Shown: one piece after another, positions 52,298 through 60,816 of the stretch | How positions within the stretch are numbered: position 1 is the first letter of the stretch | Layout of the letters: every line of letters starts with the position of its first letter | Assembly: GCF_005519465.1 (NCBI RefSeq) | Contig: NZ_CP027858.1 | Location: forward strand, 1,240,001 to 1,304,000 | Direction: 5' to 3' | Length of the DNA: 64,000 bases | Origin: Streptomyces clavuligerus | GTDB lineage: Bacteria; Actinomycetota; Actinomycetes; Streptomycetales; Streptomycetaceae | The notes under the pieces: generated by a model | What the model was told of the DNA's origin: nothing | Seen by the model: the letters and a program-made list of their open reading frames with translations, nothing else | Database searches by the model: none | Position numbers and translations under genes: made by a program

Positions 52298-53092
52298 GTG
52301 ACCACCACCGCCGACAGTGCCACCATCACTGCCCAGGACCGCGCCCAGAACCGATTCGAGCCGGTGCATTCCATGACCGAAGCAGCCACAGGCCCCGAAG
52401 GAGCGGACCCCTCCAGGGCCGCACGCTCCCTCCCCGGCCGCCCCCCCGGAATCCGTGCGGACAGCTCCGGGCTCACCGACCGGCAGCGGCGCGTCATCGA
52501 AGTCATCCGCGACTCCGTGCAGCGCCGGGGATACCCCCCGTCGATGCGCGAGATCGGCCAGGCGGTGGGACTCTCCAGCACCTCCTCGGTGGCCCACCAG
52601 CTCATGGCCCTGGAGCGCAAGGGCTTCCTCCGCCGCGACCCCCACCGCCCCCGCGCCTACGAGGTGCGCGGCTCCGACCAGCCCAGCGCACAGCCCGCCG
52701 ACACCAGCGGCAAACCCGCCGCCTCCTATGTCCCCCTGGTCGGCCGGATCGCGGCCGGCGGCCCCATCCTCGCCGAGGAATCCGTCGAGGACGTCTTCCC
52801 CCTCCCCCGCCAGCTCGTCGGCGACGGCGAACTCTTCGTCCTCAAGGTCGTCGGCGACTCCATGATCGAAGCCGCCATCTGCGACGGCGACTGGGTCACC
52901 GTCCGCCGCCAGCCCGTCGCGGAGAACGGCGACATCGTCGCCGCCATGCTCGACGGCGAAGCCACCGTCAAGCGCTTCAAACGGGAGAACGGCCATGTCT
53001 GGCTCCTCCCGCACAACGCCGCCTACCAGCCCATCCCCGGCGACGACGCGACCATCCTCGGCAAGGTCGTCGCCGTGCTGCGCCGGGTCTGA
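52298..53092 (+). CDS. lexA: SOS repressor LexA
   Basis: 264 residues. A disordered 55-residue N-terminus precedes a winged helix ([42 protein letters not shown]). Autocleavage elements are visible: the scissile Ala153-Gly154 in IAAGGPI, the catalytic Ser188 in GDSMIEA and Lys225 in VKRFKR. RecA-triggered self-cleavage derepresses DNA repair genes. Start GTG 52298 ([13 protein letters not shown]) matches other Streptomyces LexA. The convergent dinG is separated by a hairpin. Confidence 0.97.
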   Translation: MTTTADSATITAQDRAQNRFEPVHSMTEAATGPEGADPSRAARSLPGRPPGIRADSSGLTDRQRRVIEVIRDSVQRRGYPPSMREIGQAVGLSSTSSVAHQLMALERKGFLRRDPHRPRAYEVRGSDQPSAQPADTSGKPAASYVPLVGRIAAGGPILAEESVEDVFPLPRQLVGDGELFVLKVVGDSMIEAAICDGDWVTVRRQPVAENGDIVAAMLDGEATVKRFKRENGHVWLLPHNAAYQPIPGDDATILGKVVAVLRRV

Positions 53093-53116
53093 GACCATCG
53101 GCGCCCTCCGACCGGG

Positions 53117-53146
53117 CCCCGGGACCCCACTGCGCCGGTCCCGGGG
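53117..53146. terminator. Hairpin between lexA and dinG
   Basis: Perfect 10-bp arms CCCCGGGACC (53117-53126) and GGTCCCGGGG (53137-53146). Confidence 0.75.
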
Positions 53147-53230
53147 TCCCGCTGTGTCCGCCGCCCACCCCGGCCGCCAAAGACCGCGACCCCTCCGGCG
53201 GCCGGGCACCGTACCCCGACGGCCCCCGCG

Positions 53231-55201
53231 TCAGCGGCCGTCCGCCCGCGCGGCCGCGTCGATGGCGGCCAGCGAACGCCGCACCTGATTGCGGTCCGTC
53301 GTGTACCAGAAGTCCGGCAGCGACGCCTTCAGAAAACTGCCGTAGCGCGCCGTGGCCAGCCGGGGATCGAGCACCGCCACCACCCCGCGGTCCCCCGTGG
53401 CCCGCACCAGACGGCCCGCGCCCTGCGCCATCAGCAGCGCCGCGTGCGTCGCCGCGACCGCCATGAAGCCATTGCCCCCGGCCTCCTCCACCGCCTTCTG
53501 CCGGGCGCTCATCAGCGGATCGTCCGGCCGGGGGAACGGAATCCGGTCCATGACCACGAGCTGGCAGCTCGGCCCCGGCACATCCACGCCCTGCCACAGG
53601 GAGAGCGTGCCGAACAGACAGGTCGCCGGATCGGCCGCGAACGCCTTGATCAGCTCGCCCAGCGTCTCCTCGCCCTGGAGCAGGATCGGCTGATCGAGAC
53701 GGGACCGCAGCTCCTCCGCCGCCGCCTGCGCCGCCCGCATCGAGGAGAACAGGCCCAGCGTGCGCCCGCCCGCCGCCTGCACCAGCTCCGCCAGCTCGTC
53801 CATCATGTCGCCCCGGGAACCCTCCCGGCCCGGAGTGGCGAGCTGCCGGGCGACATAGAGGATGCCCTGCTTCGGATAGTCGAACGGGGACCCGACATCG
53901 AGGCCCTTCCACTGCGGGACGTCATCACCCCCGGTCCCCTCCGGAGCGAGACCGAGCGAGGCCCCCACCCCGTTGAAGTCCCCGCCGAGCTTCAGCGTCG
54001 CCGACGTCAGCACCACCGAACGCTCCGCGAACAGCTTCTCCCGCAGCAGCCCCGACACATTCATCGGCGCGACCCGCAGCGAGGCGCCGAAGCGGTCGTG
54101 GCGCTCGTACCAGACCACGTCGTACTCGGAGCCCTGAAGAATGCGCTCCGCCACGTCGTGGACGTTCTCCACCGAGGCGAGGGCCTGCTTGCGCACGGCG
54201 TCCTCGTCCTGGACCGAGGAGTCACGGGTCGACCCCAGGGCCGAGATCACCGTCCGCGCGGCGTCCCGCAGCAGCAGCAGGGCATGGCCGAGATCCTCGG
54301 GAAGCTCCTCCAGCCTGCCGGGCAGCGCCAGCTCCATCAGCCGCTCGAAGCCCTCGGCCGCCGACAGCAGGGCGTCCGCCGCCTTCTCGTTCACCAGCTT
54401 CGCCGAACGGCGCACCGCCCGGTTCACCTGCCCCGGGGTCAGCTCGCCGGTGGCCGCGCCCGTCACCCGGGAGACCAGCTCATGCGCCTCGTCGACCACC
54501 AGGACCTCATGCGGCGGCAGCACCGGCGCGCCCTCGATCGCGTCGATCGCGAGCAGCGCGTGATTGGTGACGACCACATCGGCCAGCTTCGCCCGCTCCC
54601 TGGCCTGCTCGGCGAAGCAGTCGGCGCCGTAGGCGCACTTGCTCGCCCCCAGGCACTCCCGGGACGAGACCGAGACCTGGGCCCAGGCCCGGTCGGAGAC
54701 ACCGGGCGTCAGCGCGTCCCGGTCGCCCGTCTCCGTCTCGTCCGCCCAGTCCCGCATCCGCAGCAGATCCTGCCCCAGCCTGCTGGTGGGGGCGGCGGCC
54801 TCGAAGGGGTCGAAAAGGCCCTCCTCCTCTTCCTGCGGCACCCCCTCGTGGAGCCGGTGCAGACAGAGATAGTTCGACCGTCCCTTGAGCATCGCGAACT
54901 CGGGCCGGCGGCGCAGCAGCGGATGCAGCGCCTCCACCGTCCGGGGCAGATCGCGCTCGACGAGCTGGCGCTGGAGCGCCAGCGTCGCCGTCGCGATCAC
55001 GACCCGCTCGCCGTGCGCCACCGACGGCACCAGGTAGCCGAGCGACTTTCCGGTGCCGGTACCGGCCTGGACGAGCAGATGGGACCCGTCGTCGACGGCT
55101 TCGGCGACGGCCTCGGCCATGGCGACCTGGCCAGGCCGCTCCACCCCGCCGACGGCGTCGACGGCGGCATGGAGGAGTTCGGGGAGGGATGGCTTTGTCA
55201 T
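53231..55201 (-). CDS. dinG: DinG-type ATP-dependent DNA helicase (XPD family)
   Basis: 656 residues. Walker A QAGTGTGKSLGY near residue 46; the FeS cluster cysteines are likely in YLCLHRL and in RECLGASKCAYGADCF, giving four Cys; DEAH box VVDEAHELV; C-terminal motifs GLFSSMRAAQAAAEELR and LFGTLSLWQGVDVPG and QGAGRLVRATGDRGV. 5'-to-3' superfamily 2 helicases of this group resolve R-loops and other structures during replication stress. Convergent with lexA; no SOS box is seen before its start (ATG 55201). Confidence 0.92.
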   Translation of the reverse strand: MTKPSLPELLHAAVDAVGGVERPGQVAMAEAVAEAVDDGSHLLVQAGTGTGKSLGYLVPSVAHGERVVIATATLALQRQLVERDLPRTVEALHPLLRRRPEFAMLKGRSNYLCLHRLHEGVPQEEEEGLFDPFEAAAPTSRLGQDLLRMRDWADETETGDRDALTPGVSDRAWAQVSVSSRECLGASKCAYGADCFAEQARERAKLADVVVTNHALLAIDAIEGAPVLPPHEVLVVDEAHELVSRVTGAATGELTPGQVNRAVRRSAKLVNEKAADALLSAAEGFERLMELALPGRLEELPEDLGHALLLLRDAARTVISALGSTRDSSVQDEDAVRKQALASVENVHDVAERILQGSEYDVVWYERHDRFGASLRVAPMNVSGLLREKLFAERSVVLTSATLKLGGDFNGVGASLGLAPEGTGGDDVPQWKGLDVGSPFDYPKQGILYVARQLATPGREGSRGDMMDELAELVQAAGGRTLGLFSSMRAAQAAAEELRSRLDQPILLQGEETLGELIKAFAADPATCLFGTLSLWQGVDVPGPSCQLVVMDRIPFPRPDDPLMSARQKAVEEAGGNGFMAVAATHAALLMAQGAGRLVRATGDRGVVAVLDPRLATARYGSFLKASLPDFWYTTDRNQVRRSLAAIDAAARADGR

Positions 55202-55286
55202 AGGCCGACCACCCTACGGTGCGGCACCGACAGGCCGTCGCGATCCCGCCATGGCCAAACCGCTGCGGCCCCCGGTGCGGCACCGG

Positions 55287-56102
55287 TCACAGCAGCTCCC
55301 GGAGGGCCCGTTCACGGATCATGAGAGCGGCCCGTTTGCCGGGGAGGTCGCACTCGGCGGCGAAACGGAACCCGCCGTTGAGGAACGCGGCGACGGACGG
55401 GGTGTTGCGCAGATCGGGCTCGGCGACGACGCGGGAGCAGCGGGCGCGGTGGTCCAGCACCAGATCGGACACGGCCCGCAGCAGGGCCGAGCCGATGCCC
55501 CGGCCCCGGTGGGCGACCCCTCCGATCAGGACGTGGACACCCGTGTCATGGGGCCGGGCCGGATAGTGGCGGGCCAGCGGGTCGAGATCGGCGCGGTAGA
55601 TCTCGAAGTAGCTCATGGGGACGGAGTCGAGGACGCCGAGGCAGGGGAGGCTGCGGCCGTCGGCGGGCAGCCGGGCCCGCAGATGGTCGGCGGTGACGTC
55701 CTCGGGGCCCGCCAGGTCCCAGAAGGCCGCCACGGCGGGATCGTTCATCCAGTGGCTGATCAGTCCCAGATCGCGGTCGATACGGACCGGGGCCAGCCGG
55801 AAGGTGCCCACCGGGGTCACGACCGCGCCCCAGTCGGCCACGTCGTCCAGCAGATCGGGGCCGTCGCGCCCGTCGCGCCGGTCCCCGCCCGGGGCACCCG
55901 GGTCGCCGGTGCCGCCGGGGACCTCGCGGACGTCCGCGAAGAGGTCGAGGCCCGCGCCCTCGGGGAAGAAGCTGCGGATGTCGTCGGAGAGCAGCAGCTC
56001 CACCGTGTCCACGGCGTCCAGGGGGCAGGAGTCGTCCAGGGGGGCCGACGCGGACCCCGCGAGCCCGGCGGCCGGGCCGGGGCCCGTATCGGTGGGAGGC
56101 AC
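55287..56102 (-). CDS. GNAT acetyltransferase of siderophore biosynthesis
   Basis: 271 residues. The C-terminal GNAT fold has RLAPVRIDRDLGLISHWMNDPAVAAFWDL, SYFEIYRADLDPLARHY, VHVLIGGVAHRGRGIGSALLRAVSDLVL, typical of IucB/RhbD-type acyltransferases that acetylate hydroxylamine or diamine substrates in hydroxamate siderophores. The first 95 residues are Gly/Asp/Pro-rich. It is the last gene of the siderophore operon (29 bases after the NIS synthetase). No monooxygenase is in the window, so the acetyl group may be placed on a primary amine rather than an N-hydroxylamine. Confidence 0.85.
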   Translation of the reverse strand: MPPTDTGPGPAAGLAGSASAPLDDSCPLDAVDTVELLLSDDIRSFFPEGAGLDLFADVREVPGGTGDPGAPGGDRRDGRDGPDLLDDVADWGAVVTPVGTFRLAPVRIDRDLGLISHWMNDPAVAAFWDLAGPEDVTADHLRARLPADGRSLPCLGVLDSVPMSYFEIYRADLDPLARHYPARPHDTGVHVLIGGVAHRGRGIGSALLRAVSDLVLDHRARCSRVVAEPDLRNTPSVAAFLNGGFRFAAECDLPGKRAALMIRERALRELL

Positions 56103-56131
56103 AGCGGCGCTCTCCTCTCGTGTCGGTCGGT

Positions 56132-58183
56132 TCAGCAGTGCAGGGGGTTGGCGACGGTGACATACACGGACTGGGCCTCGACCGGCCCCGCCAGCTCGTC
56201 GAGCCCGTGCAGCCGGGTGAGCAGATTGGCCTTCGTCCGCAGGGTGGGGGCGTCGAGCAGCAGGGCGGGGAGGGGGGAGCCGAGACCCGTGACCGAGGAG
56301 AGGAACACCCGCAGCACGTCGAGCAGGGCCCGCTCGTCCGCCAGGCGCTGCGCCCCGAACGCCCCGATCAGTCCGAGGAGGTTGTTGACGCCGAGGTAGT
56401 AGACGAAGCGCTCGTCGACGACCTCGTCCGGTACGAAGGTGTCACCGGCCCGGCCGACGCCGGGCAGCAGCCCGTCGAGGCGTTCGCGGTGCGAGGCGCG
56501 GAAGTAGTACCCCTGGTTGTCGCGGTAGCGGCCACCGGCGGGCCAGCCGTCGCGGTCCAGGAGGACGAGGGTGTTCTGCTGGTGCGCCTCCAGGGCGATG
56601 CCCGCGGTGGCGTCCAGCCAGAGCACGGGGCGCACCACCTGGTCGAGATAGCGCCGGAACCACTCGGTGGCGACGCCGCCGACGGTCCGGCCGGTGCGGC
56701 GGGCCAGCCGGGCGACGGTCTCGGCGAGCCGGGAGCGCAGCCCGGCCCGGCCGGGCCAGGGCCGCGGTGCGGTGAGCCCGGCGACACAGACGGCGTCGTC
56801 GCCGGGTCCGAAGGGGTTGTGGCGGAGCACGACGTCGAGTCCGGGCACCGGCCCCCCGTGGACGGGGTCGGCGGCGGCGGTGTCGACGGCGAGCCAGGCG
56901 GGGTCGCGCACGATGCCGAACCCGGGGTGGGCGGCGCGCCAGCGCTCGGCGAGCCCGGTGCGGAGCAGCCGGTGGACCTCGACGCCCCGGTGCAGCTCCT
57001 TGCGGAGGTTCTCCCTGCGGGAGTTGGTGATCGACAGGGCGAGGGAGAGTTTGAGCATGACGGGGCAGCCGGGCCGGTACACGGTCCGTACCGAGGAGGT
57101 GGGGTGCCAGTGCTCCCCGTGGGGGCCGAGGTCGCGCAGCAGCCCGGCGCCGAGGAGGGCGGCGACGGCGGGGCGGCGGCGGACCTCGTCCGCCTGCCAG
57201 GGGTGGAGGGGCAGGGCGACCGTGCCGTCGGGGAGGGCGAGGTCCCCGGCCAGCCGGGCGCTCAGGGCGGCGGCGGGCAGCGGACGGCCCCGTTCGGTCC
57301 AGGCGGAGTCGGTGGCGAGGACGGACCGGTCGACCGCCAGCCAGTGCAGCGGGAAGGCCCCGTGCAGCTCGGGCGCGTAGTGACGGTGCTCGGAGTCGGA
57401 GAGTCCGGTACGGCTCTTGGGGGTGGGGTGCAGGGGGTGGCCGAGGACGAGGGCCTGTTCGGCGGTGAGGAAGGCGTCGGCTCCGGGCGGGGCGGGGTGG
57501 TCGCGGCGGTGGGCGATGCACTCGGCGGTCCGGTGCACCGAGTCGGCGACCCGGCCCACGAGGTCGCTGCCCGGCCCGGCGCCCGTCTCCCGGGCGAGGA
57601 GCGCGGCGACGGTGACGGCGTCCGCCGGGGGCGCGGTGGCCGCCGCTCCGTCGAGGGCCGGGGCGGCGAAGCGGTGCGTACCGGTCGGGGACCAGTAGCG
57701 GACGGGTACGAGCAGGGCGGTGCCGCTGGCGGGGAGCGGGATGCGCAGGACCGGGCCGCCGGGGTCGGTGAGGTCGTGTTCCCGTGCCCAGCAGCGGAGC
57801 AGGTTCTCGACGGCCGCGGCGTCGGCGGCCCGCCGGGGGTCGGGGTCGTCGAGAGGGTCGGCGGACGCGGCGGTGCCCGTGCGCGGGTTCCCGGAGGGGA
57901 ACGAGGGCGGCGGGGTGGGGCGGGGGCGGTCCGGCGGGGACGGCTCCCCGGCCGGAGGGCCCGACGCGGAGACACCCGTCCGGGTGAACGCCGGAGGAGG
58001 GGCGTCCGGGGACCGCTCCCCCGGGTGTCCGGGCGCGGGCTCCGGCCGCCCTTCTCCGGTGGGTCCGGCTGCCTGGCGGGGGACCGTCGGCCCGGCCGGG
58101 TGGGCGCCGCCGGAGGGGGCGGGGCCCTCGGCGGCGGGGGAGGTCGGCGGAACAGGTCCGGAGGAAGCGGGGGTGGCGTTCAC
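56132..58183 (-). CDS. IucA/IucC-family NRPS-independent siderophore synthetase
   Basis: 683 residues. The catalytic core (about 115-660) has HPLHPTPKSRTGLSDSE, LPLHPWQADEV, WHPTSSVRTVYRPG with ATP-binding residues and a later ferric-iron reductase-like domain (YLGVNNLLGLIGAFG). Such enzymes condense citric acid or its derivatives with amines or alcohols to build siderophores. The first 115 residues are Pro/Gly/Ser-rich and unlike the family, so the real start could be further in, although GTG 58183 has AAGGACC nearby. It stands between the aminotransferase and the acyltransferase. Only one synthetase occurs, so a simple citrate- or amine-based product is expected. Confidence 0.87.
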   Translation of the reverse strand: MNATPASSGPVPPTSPAAEGPAPSGGAHPAGPTVPRQAAGPTGEGRPEPAPGHPGERSPDAPPPAFTRTGVSASGPPAGEPSPPDRPRPTPPPSFPSGNPRTGTAASADPLDDPDPRRAADAAAVENLLRCWAREHDLTDPGGPVLRIPLPASGTALLVPVRYWSPTGTHRFAAPALDGAAATAPPADAVTVAALLARETGAGPGSDLVGRVADSVHRTAECIAHRRDHPAPPGADAFLTAEQALVLGHPLHPTPKSRTGLSDSEHRHYAPELHGAFPLHWLAVDRSVLATDSAWTERGRPLPAAALSARLAGDLALPDGTVALPLHPWQADEVRRRPAVAALLGAGLLRDLGPHGEHWHPTSSVRTVYRPGCPVMLKLSLALSITNSRRENLRKELHRGVEVHRLLRTGLAERWRAAHPGFGIVRDPAWLAVDTAAADPVHGGPVPGLDVVLRHNPFGPGDDAVCVAGLTAPRPWPGRAGLRSRLAETVARLARRTGRTVGGVATEWFRRYLDQVVRPVLWLDATAGIALEAHQQNTLVLLDRDGWPAGGRYRDNQGYYFRASHRERLDGLLPGVGRAGDTFVPDEVVDERFVYYLGVNNLLGLIGAFGAQRLADERALLDVLRVFLSSVTGLGSPLPALLLDAPTLRTKANLLTRLHGLDELAGPVEAQSVYVTVANPLHC

Positions 58184-58613
58184 GACGAGGTCCTTGGGAG
58201 TTCCGGGGTTCCTGGGGTCTGAGGGTCGGGGGAGGCCGAGAGGGCCGGTCGGCGGGGGCGGGGCGAGGTATCCGGGACGGGACGGGGACGGGAGGAGGGA
58301 CGGGAGGGGCAGCCGAGGTGCGTGGTCCTGTCAGGGCCGTCGAGGCTGCCGGGGCGGCCAGGGCTATCGGGTCTGCTGAGTCTGCTGGATCTGCTGGGAG
58401 CCTTTCGGCCTCGCCCGGCCCCGAAGGCCGTCGGGCCGCCCGAGGAGAGCCGGGACCGGCGGGACCCGGCCGAACACCCCACGCGGCGGACCGGACGGCG
58501 GCGGGGCCTCGATCGGCCGGGCCCCTGGGCCGCGGGGCCTTGAGCCCTCGGGCCCTTGGCCCGCCGGGACCTTGAGCCACCGCGGCCCGCCGCCCGGCGG
58601 CGGACGGCGCGGG
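58184..58613. other. Low-complexity gap inside the siderophore operon
   Basis: 430 bases between the aminotransferase stop and the synthetase start. It is rich in short repeats, such as three tandem units of [A/G]TCTGCTG[A/G] near 58371-58397 and two copies of GGACCTTGAGCC-like text near 58510-58575. No gene is supported. The gap may carry an internal promoter for the synthetase or be a leader expansion, since the synthetase N-terminus is also low-complexity. Confidence 0.55.
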
Positions 58614-60080
58614 TCAGCGGCCCGGATCTCTCCCGGACATCCCCTGGCGCACCGAGCGCTCCGCCGCCGCGAGGCCGTCCGCGAAGCGGTCGAGTACGGC
58701 GACGGCCTGCTCGTCCGTCAGGGTCAGCGGGGGCAGCAGCCGGACGACGGCGGAGTGCCGCCCGCCGAGTTCGATGATCAGACCGCGGTCCAGGCACTCC
58801 CGGCGGACGGCGGCGGCGAGCCCCGGCCACGGCGGAGGCCGCCGCACACCGCCGTCGTCCCCCGCCGCCCCGGCCACCGTCTCCGTCCGCGGTCCGGGGA
58901 CCGTTCCGGACGCCGAGCCGGGCACCGCGCGGCCACCGGCCGTGCCCATCCCCTCGGGGTCGACCAGCTCCACACCGATCATGAGGCCCCGGCCCCGGAC
59001 ATCCCCGACGCACGGGTGCGCGGCGGCCAGGCCCCGCAGGCTCTCCCGCATCCGGGCGCCCAGCACGGCGGCGCGGTCGGCGAGCCGGTGCTCGCGGACA
59101 TGGGCGAGGGTGGCGGCCCCCGCGGCCATGGCGAGCTGGTTGCCGCGGAAGGTCCCGGCGTGCGCCCCGGGCCGCCAGGAGTCCAGACCGGAGCGGTAGA
59201 CGATCACGGCGAGCGGCAGCGAGCCGCCGATCGCCTTCGACAGGACCATCACATCGGGCACGATGCCGCTGTGCTCCACGGCCCAGAACGCGCCCGTGCG
59301 GCCGACACCCGTCTGGATCTCGTCGGCGATCAGCGGAATCGAACGGTCCCGGGTGATCGCGCGCATCCGCCGCATCCAGGCGTCGGGGGCGGGCAGCACC
59401 CCGCCCTCGCCCTGCACGGGTTCGAGGAGCATCCCGGCGGGGGCGGGCACTCCGCTTCTCGGGTCGTCGAGCAGGTTCTCGGTCCAGCGCGCGCCCAGTT
59501 CGGCGCCGTGGGCACCGCCGACGCCGAACGGGCAGCGGTACTCCTGCGGGAAGGGCAACCGGGCGACGCTGACCTCGGGAGCGCCGCCGGAGGCGGCCAG
59601 GGCCCCGGCGGTCATCCCGTGGTACGCGCCGGTGAAGGCGAGCAGCCCGGTGCGTCCCGTCGCCGTGCGGACGAGTTTGATCGCCGCCTCCACCGCGTCG
59701 GTGCCCGCCGGGCCGCAGAACTGGATGCGCGCGTCCGCCGCGAGCGCGGGGGGCAGCGTGGCGTACAGCTCGGTGACGAACGCGTCCTTCACGGGCGTGG
59801 CCAGATCGAGGATGTGCAGGGGCGCGCCGGAGTCGATGACCTTCTTGATGGCTTCGAGGACCACCGGGTGGTTGTGGCCGAGCGCCAGCGTCCCCGCGCC
59901 GGAGAGGCAGTCGAGATAGCGGCGGCCGTCCGCGCCCTCGATGGTCAGCCCCCGGGCCCGGACGGGGACGACGGGGAGCGAACGGGCGTAGGTGCGGGCC
60001 GCGGACTCGCGCAGTGCCTGTCGGCGCAGAATCCCTTCGTGCGCGGCCGGGGCCACGGAAGCGGGTTGGGTCACGGCCAC
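58614..60080 (-). CDS. Diaminobutyrate-2-oxoglutarate aminotransferase family protein (siderophore)
   Basis: 488 residues of class III PLP aminotransferase. PLP Lys is in VLSKAIGGSLPLAV; other landmarks are LDCLSGAGTLALGHNHP, AGTDAVEAAIKLVRTATGR, GAYHGMTAGALAA, EPVQGEGGV and DEIQTGVGRTGAF. The closest type is the DABA/ectoine aminotransferase (RhbA/EctB-like), which makes 2,4-diaminobutyrate or related diamines as siderophore building block. A 45-residue Gly/Ala/Pro-rich insert lies after LMIGVELVDPEGMG. Start GTG 60080 has GGAGGACC at a good distance. It is first of three genes. No DABA decarboxylase is present nearby, so DABA itself could be used. Confidence 0.85.
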   Translation of the reverse strand: MAVTQPASVAPAAHEGILRRQALRESAARTYARSLPVVPVRARGLTIEGADGRRYLDCLSGAGTLALGHNHPVVLEAIKKVIDSGAPLHILDLATPVKDAFVTELYATLPPALAADARIQFCGPAGTDAVEAAIKLVRTATGRTGLLAFTGAYHGMTAGALAASGGAPEVSVARLPFPQEYRCPFGVGGAHGAELGARWTENLLDDPRSGVPAPAGMLLEPVQGEGGVLPAPDAWMRRMRAITRDRSIPLIADEIQTGVGRTGAFWAVEHSGIVPDVMVLSKAIGGSLPLAVIVYRSGLDSWRPGAHAGTFRGNQLAMAAGAATLAHVREHRLADRAAVLGARMRESLRGLAAAHPCVGDVRGRGLMIGVELVDPEGMGTAGGRAVPGSASGTVPGPRTETVAGAAGDDGGVRRPPPWPGLAAAVRRECLDRGLIIELGGRHSAVVRLLPPLTLTDEQAVAVLDRFADGLAAAERSVRQGMSGRDPGR

Positions 60081-60119
60081 GGCTGTCGGTCCTCCACGGG
60101 TCGGTGTCTCGTCTTCGGC

Positions 60120-60205
60120 GGTGCGTCTTCCGGTGGTGCGTTTTCCGTACTGCGATGGTGCGTTTTCCGTACCGGGGTGGTGCGTTGCCGTCCTGCGGTG
60201 GCACG
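60120..60205. repeat. Tandem 22-bp-period repeats of GGTGCGTTTTCCGTAC
   Basis: The unit GGTGCGTTTTCCGTAC begins at 60135 and recurs exactly at 60157; a diverged unit GGTGCGTTGCCGTCC follows at 60179 and a weaker one near 60199; a short copy GGTGCGTCTTCC lies at 60120. Start-to-start spacing of the main units is 22 bases, about two helical turns. They stand 40-120 bases upstream of the aminotransferase start. Confidence 0.8.
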
Positions 60206-60253
60206 TCCCGGCCGGTCCGGGGCGGTCGTACGGAGGTACGGAGGCGTCCGGGC

Positions 60254-60277
60254 GGTACGAGCCGTGCGGCTCGTACC
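60254..60277. promoter_or_regulatory. Perfect inverted repeat upstream of the siderophore operon
   Basis: Arms GGTACGAGCC (60254-60263) and GGCTCGTACC (60268-60277) with a four-base loop. It could be an operator for a dimeric regulator or a leader hairpin. It does not match a known iron or zinc regulator site that I recognise. Confidence 0.5.
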
Positions 60278-60816
60278 GGTGGTACTGGCGGTACCGGTGG
60301 TGCGGATCGTGCGGAAAGGGCGTGCGGGGTACGGGGCCGGGTCCCCCGGCGGCCGGTACGGTCCCGGTCGGCCGGCCCGGGAGGTCGCGGCCCGCGCACC
60401 CGGGCCGGTACGGGCTCCCGCCCGGCCGGACCGGCTGAACGCTCGCGGTCCCCCTTCCGTATCCCCGTGTGTACCAACGACGGCGCGGGCCGGGGATCAC
60501 GGCCGCTCCCCAGATCCTTGCGGTGGGGAAGATCCGCGAAGATCCGCGCGGTGGCGGAACCGTCCGGCCGCCGTGCGCCGTCCCCATCGGCACCGGCGGT
60601 CCGGGGCCGCGTTCCCGCCCGTGCGCGGCCTTGTAGGGTTCGCGGCGGCTCCGGGAAACCGCCCCGGGGCCGAGGACCGGCCGCCCGGGGGCGGCGGCAC
60701 CCGGCGCGAGCGCCGGGGCCGTACGTCCGGGGCCGCGGACGTCCGCGGCCCCGGGCGGACGCCCCGCCCTCACGGTGCGCCGGCGCGGAACGACGAAGCC
60801 CCAGGGGGATCACCAC

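Larger units (their letters stand above)
60081..60816. other. Divergent promoter region of the siderophore operon and the lipoprotein gene
   Basis: 736 bases. It holds a 22-bp-period repeat array at about 60120-60205 and a 10-bp inverted repeat at 60254-60277, both described separately. I see no match to the DmdR/IdeR iron box (TTAGGTTAGGCT type), which would be expected before a siderophore operon. The right part carries CAGGGGGAT, the ribosome site of the lipoprotein. Confidence 0.5.

Noticed and set aside
60120..60205. Repeat array as a CRISPR
   Set aside because: Units are 16-22 bp with no unique spacers and rapid decay; no cas gene is nearby.
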